Positions 60,031-64,000 of a stretch of DNA of 64,000 nucleotides are shown here, in pieces. Source of the stretch: Colletes latitarsis (taxonomy: Eukaryota; Arthropoda; Insecta; Hymenoptera; Colletidae). Below the pieces are notes generated by a model, which ran no database searches, had not been told where the DNA came from, and worked only from the letters and a program-made list of their open reading frames with translations. Within the stretch, counting starts at the first letter, position 1. Every line of letters begins with the position of its first letter. The stretch covers positions 1,984,001 to 2,048,000 of the forward strand of contig NW_027488377.1 in assembly GCF_051014445.1 (NCBI RefSeq), in the 5' to 3' direction. A program made the translations under genes and the position numbers.

Positions 60031-62593
60031 CAATCCAGAAAAATCCAGGGATCTGCCCAACAAGTATGAGAAATATGCGAAAGTTTGTGTCTGATGAGGG
60101 CAAATCCCAGGCCTAACCTAGACCTAACATGCGTTATCCTCTAAAATATTGATCGAAACCAGGTTTAATGGACTCTTTGAGTGTGGTACCACATTACTAC
60201 GTGATCCAGACCAGTGAAAGCCCAGGATCTGGCCAAAAGGATGTGAGAAATGCGAAGGTATGAGCCTGATGAGGGGCAGATCCCACACCTATCCCAGACC
60301 TAACTTGCGTTATCCTATAAAATATTGATCGAGACCGGGATTAATCGACTGTTTCAGTGTGGTACCTCATTACTACGTGATTCAAACCAGAAAAAGCCCA
60401 GAATCTGGCCATCAAGTATGAGAAATATGCGAAAGTACGAGCGTGATGAGAGCATATCCGAGACCTAACCAAGACCTAACACGCGTTATTCTCTAGAATA
60501 TTGTTCGAAACCAGGTTTAATGGACGGTTCCAGTGTGGTACCACATTACTACGTGATCCAAACCAGAAAAAGCCCAGGATCTGTTCAACAAGTATGTGAA
60601 AAACGCGAGACTATGAGCCTGATGAGGGCAAATCCCAGACCTATGCCAGACCTAACTTGCGTTATCCTATAAAATATTGATCGAGACCGGGATTAATCGA
60701 CTGTTTCAGTGTGGTACCACTTTACTACGTGACCCAAACCAGAAAAGGCCAGGGTTCTGTTCAACAAGTATCTGAAAAATGCGAAAGTATGACCCAGATG
60801 AGGGCAAATCCCAGACCTATCCCAGACCTAACATGCGATATCGTCTAAAATATTGATCGAGACTGGGATTAATCGACTGTTTCAGTGCGGTACCACTTTA
60901 CTACGTGATCCAAACCAGAAAAAGCCAGGGTTCTGTTCAACAAGTATGTGAAAAATGCGAAAGTATGACCCTGATGAGGGCAAATCCCAGACCTATCCCA
61001 GACCTAACATGTGATATCGTCTAAAATATTGATCGAAACCAGGTTTAATCGACTGTTTCAGTGTGGTACCACATTACTACGTGATCCAAACCAGAAATAA
61101 GCCAGGATCTGTTCAAAAAGTATGTGAAGAATGCGAAAGTATGGGTCTGATGGGGGCAAATGCCTGGCGTAACCTAGACCGAGCATGAGTTATCCTCTAA
61201 AATATTGATCGAAACCAGGTTTAATGGACTGTTTCGGTGTGGTACCACATTACTACGTAATCCAAACCAGAAATAGCCCAGGATCTGGCCAACATGTATG
61301 AGAAATATGCGAAAGTATGAGTCCGATGAGGGCAAATCCCAGGCCTAACCTAGACCTATCATGCGTTATCCTCTAAAATATAGATCGAAACCAGGTTTCA
61401 TGGACTGTATCAGTGTGGTACCACATTACCACGTGATTCAAGCCAGAAAAAACCCAGGATCTGTACAACAAGTATGTGAAAAATGCGAAAGTATGAGTCT
61501 GATGAGGGCAAATCCCAGGCCTAACCCAGACCTAACATGCGTTATCCTCTAAAATATTGTTCGAGACCAGGATTAATCGACTGTTTCAGTGTGGTACCAC
61601 TTTACTACGTGATCCAAACCAGAAATAACCCAGGATCTGTTCAACAAGTGTGTGAAGAATGCGAAAGTATGGGTCTGATGAAGGCAAATCCTAGACCTAT
61701 CCCAGACCTAACACGCGTTATTCTCTAGAATATTGATCGAAACCTGGATTAATGGACTGTTCCAGTGTGGTACCACATTACTACGTGATCCAAACCAGGG
61801 AAAAACCCAGGATCCGTTCAACAAGTATGTGAAGAATGCGAAAGTTTGAGTCTCATGAGGGCAAATCCCAGGCCAAACCTAGACATAACATGCGTTTTCC
61901 TCTAAAATATTGATCGAAACCAGGATTAATCGACTGTATCAGTGTGGTACCACATTACCACGTAATTCAAGCCAGAAAAAACACAGGATCTGTTCAACAA
62001 GTATGTGAAGTATGCGAAAGTATGAGTCTGATGAGGGCAAATCCCAGACCTATGCCAGACCTAACATGCGTTATCCTCTAAAATATTCATCGAAACCAGG
62101 TTTAATGGACTGTTTCAGTGTGGTACCACATTACTACGTGATCCAGACCAGTGAAAGCCCAGGATCTGGCCAAAAGGATGTGAGAAATGCGAAGGTATGA
62201 GCCTGATGAGGGGCAGATCCCATACCTATCCCAGACCTAACTTGCGTTATCCTATAAAATATTGATCGAGACCGGGATTAATCGACTGTTTCAGTGTGGT
62301 ACCACATTACTACGTGATTCAAACAAGAAAAAGCTCAGAATCTGACCATCAAGTATGAGAAATATGCGAAAGTACGAGCGTGATGAGAGCATATCCGAGA
62401 CCTAACCAAGACATAACATGCGTTATCTTCTAAAATATTGTTCGAGACCAGGATTAATCGACTGTTTCAGTGTGGTACCACGTTACTACGTGATCCAAAC
62501 CAGAAATAACCCAGGATCTGTTCAACAAGTATGTGAAGAATGCGAAAGTATGGGTCTGATGAAAGAAAATCCTAGACCTAACCTAGACCTAAC

Positions 62594-64000
62594 ATGCGTT
62601 ATCCTCTAAAATATTTATCAAGACCAGGTTTAATTGAATGTTTCAGTGTGGTACCACATTACTACGTGATCCAAACCAGAAAATGCCAGGGATCTGTTCA
62701 ACAAGTATGTGAAGAATGCGATAGTATGAGTCTGATGAGGGCAAATCCCAGGCCTAACCTAGACTTATCATGCGTTATCATCTAAAATATTGATCGAAAC
62801 CTGGTTTAATCGACTGTTTCAGTGTGGTACCACATTACTAGCTGATCCAAACCAGAAATAACCCAGGTACTGTACAACTAATATGTGAAGTATGCGAAAG
62901 TATGACCCTGATGAGGGCAAATCCCAGACCTATCCCAGACCAAACATGCGATATTGTCTAAAATATTGATCGAAACCAGGTTTAATCGACTGTTTCAGTG
63001 TGGTACCACATTTCTACGTGATCCAAACCAGAAAAAGCCAGGGATCTGTTCAACAAGTATGTGAAGAATGCGATAGTATGAGTCTGATGAGGGCAAATCC
63101 CAGACCTATCCCAGACCTAACATGCGTTATCCTATAAAATATTGATCGAGACCAGGATTGATCGACTGTTTCAGTGTGGCACCACATTACTACGTGATTC
63201 AAACCAGAAAAAGCCCAGAATCTGTACAACAAGTATGTGAAAAATGCGAAAGTATGAGTCTGATGAGGGCAAATCCCAGGCCTAACCTAGACCTAACATG
63301 CGTTATCCTCTAAAATATTGTTCGAGACCAGGATTAATCGACTGTTTCAGTGTGGTACCACTTTACTACGTGATCCAAACCAGAAATAACCCAGGATCTG
63401 TTCAACAAGTATGTGAAAAACGCGAAACTATGAGCCTGATGTGGGCAAATTCCAGACCTATGCCAGACCCTACATGCGTTATCCTCTAAAATATTTTTCA
63501 AGACCAGGTTTAATTGAATGTTTCAGTGTGGTACCACATTACTACGTGATCCAAACCCGAAAAAACCCCGAATCTGGCAATCAAGTATGATAAATATGCG
63601 AAAGTGCGAACCTGATGAGAGCAAATCCCAGACCTAACCTAGACCTAACATGCTTTATTCTCTAAAATATTGATCGACACCAGGTTTAATGGACTGTTTC
63701 AGTGTGGTACCACATTACTACGTGATCCAAACCAGAAAAAACCCAGGATCTGTTCAACAAGTGTGTGAAAAACGCGAAAGTACGAGCCTGATGAGGGCAA
63801 ATCCCAGACCTATCCCAGACCTAACATGCGTTATCCTGTAAAATATTGATGGAAACCAGGTTTAATTGACTGTTTCACTGTGGTACTACATTACTACGTG
63901 ATCAAAACCCGAAAATGCCCAGAATCTGGCCATCAAGTATGAGAAATATGCGAAAGTACGAGCGTGATGAGAGCATATCCGAGACCTAACCATGACATAA
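62594..64000 (-). repeat. Third copy of the 9-monomer block, running off the window
   Basis: This stretch matches about 58,017-59,423 at an offset of 4,577 bp (26 monomers plus 1 bp) and is still matching at the last base. The same 9-monomer order is therefore present a third time, separated from the tandem pair by about 2.6 kb of other B monomers. Confidence 0.85.

Larger units (their letters stand above)
28437..64000 (-). repeat. Satellite family B array
   Basis: About 202 monomers of 176 bp in the same orientation as the inverted A block. B aligns with A without gaps, but typical monomers differ at roughly 15 places: GCCTGATGAGGGC for GYCAGATGATTGC, AACATGCG for AACCGGCG, ATTGATCGA for ATTAATCGG, TTTCAGTG for TTTCGGTG, CTGTTCAAC for CTGGCCAAC and TATGTG for TATGCG. 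Several subtypes are interspersed, including one reading TTGGCCGTATCCAGG with ATGAGAAATATGCG and one with ACCATTTTGCTACG. The change from A occurs within one monomer at 28,436-28,441. No retroelement, gene or RNA was seen in these 35.6 kb. Short open frames of about 63 codons are monomer echoes. Confidence 0.95.

Noticed and set aside
28437..64000. Repeated 60-70 codon frames in satellite B
   Set aside because: Same reason: monomer echoes with no recognisable domain and no consistent start context.
1..64000. CRISPR array
   Set aside because: The units are continuous 176 bp monomers without short constant repeats separated by unique spacers, and no cas-like gene is present.
1..64000. CENP-B box in the satellite
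   Set aside because: The vertebrate consensus needs TTCG and CGGG at fixed spacing. The monomers have TTCG but no CGGG at the right distance.

Overview
This window is eukaryotic repeat DNA: one long satellite array with a 176-177 bp monomer, interrupted by a complete non-LTR retrotransposon and by two copies of a short dead fragment of the same family. No ordinary host gene, tRNA or rRNA is visible. The retrotransposon's gag-like protein and endonuclease/reverse transcriptase look like the R1 clade, which is known mainly from arthropods, so an insect or other arthropod host is the best guess. Species and chromosome position cannot be read from the sequence. The array could be centromeric, pericentromeric or subtelomeric.

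Layout. Positions 1-19,424 hold satellite family A in one orientation. It is broken at 3,176-3,869 and 16,930-17,623 by a 694 bp 5'-truncated retroelement lying on the minus strand. These two fragments are not separate insertions: they sit 13,754 bp apart inside a segmental duplication (1 to about 5,388 repeated at 13,755 to about 19,319). Nested in it is a 2,471 bp (14-monomer) tandem duplication and a 707 bp (4-monomer) pair. Positions 19,425-25,398 hold the complete element on the plus strand: about 385 bp of 5' UTR, ORF1, ORF2, a 516 bp hairpin-rich 3' UTR and an A24 tail. Positions 25,399 to about 28,436 are family A again, but inverted. From about 28,437 to the end the array continues in that inverted orientation as a second family, B. 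B is also 176 bp and aligns with A without gaps, but differs at roughly 15 diagnostic positions. B contains several local multi-monomer duplications.

How the parts work together. ORF1 should bind element RNA through three CCHC knuckles. ORF2 should nick the target and copy the RNA. Both independent insertions in the window join the satellite at the same nucleotide and in the same orientation relative to the monomer, so this appears to be a retrotransposon specialised for this satellite. ORF1 and ORF2 are adjoined by a TAATG stop/start, as in the translationally coupled SART1 element. In the sequence as given, however, ORF1 reaches that stop only after a -1 shift at a C10 run.

The points most worth attention are the satellite-specific targeting, the switch of satellite orientation exactly at the element's 5' end (where no target-site duplication is found), the abrupt A-to-B transition, and a 12 bp palindrome kept in both satellite families. 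All comparisons were made by eye; duplication edges are approximate to tens of bases unless stated.
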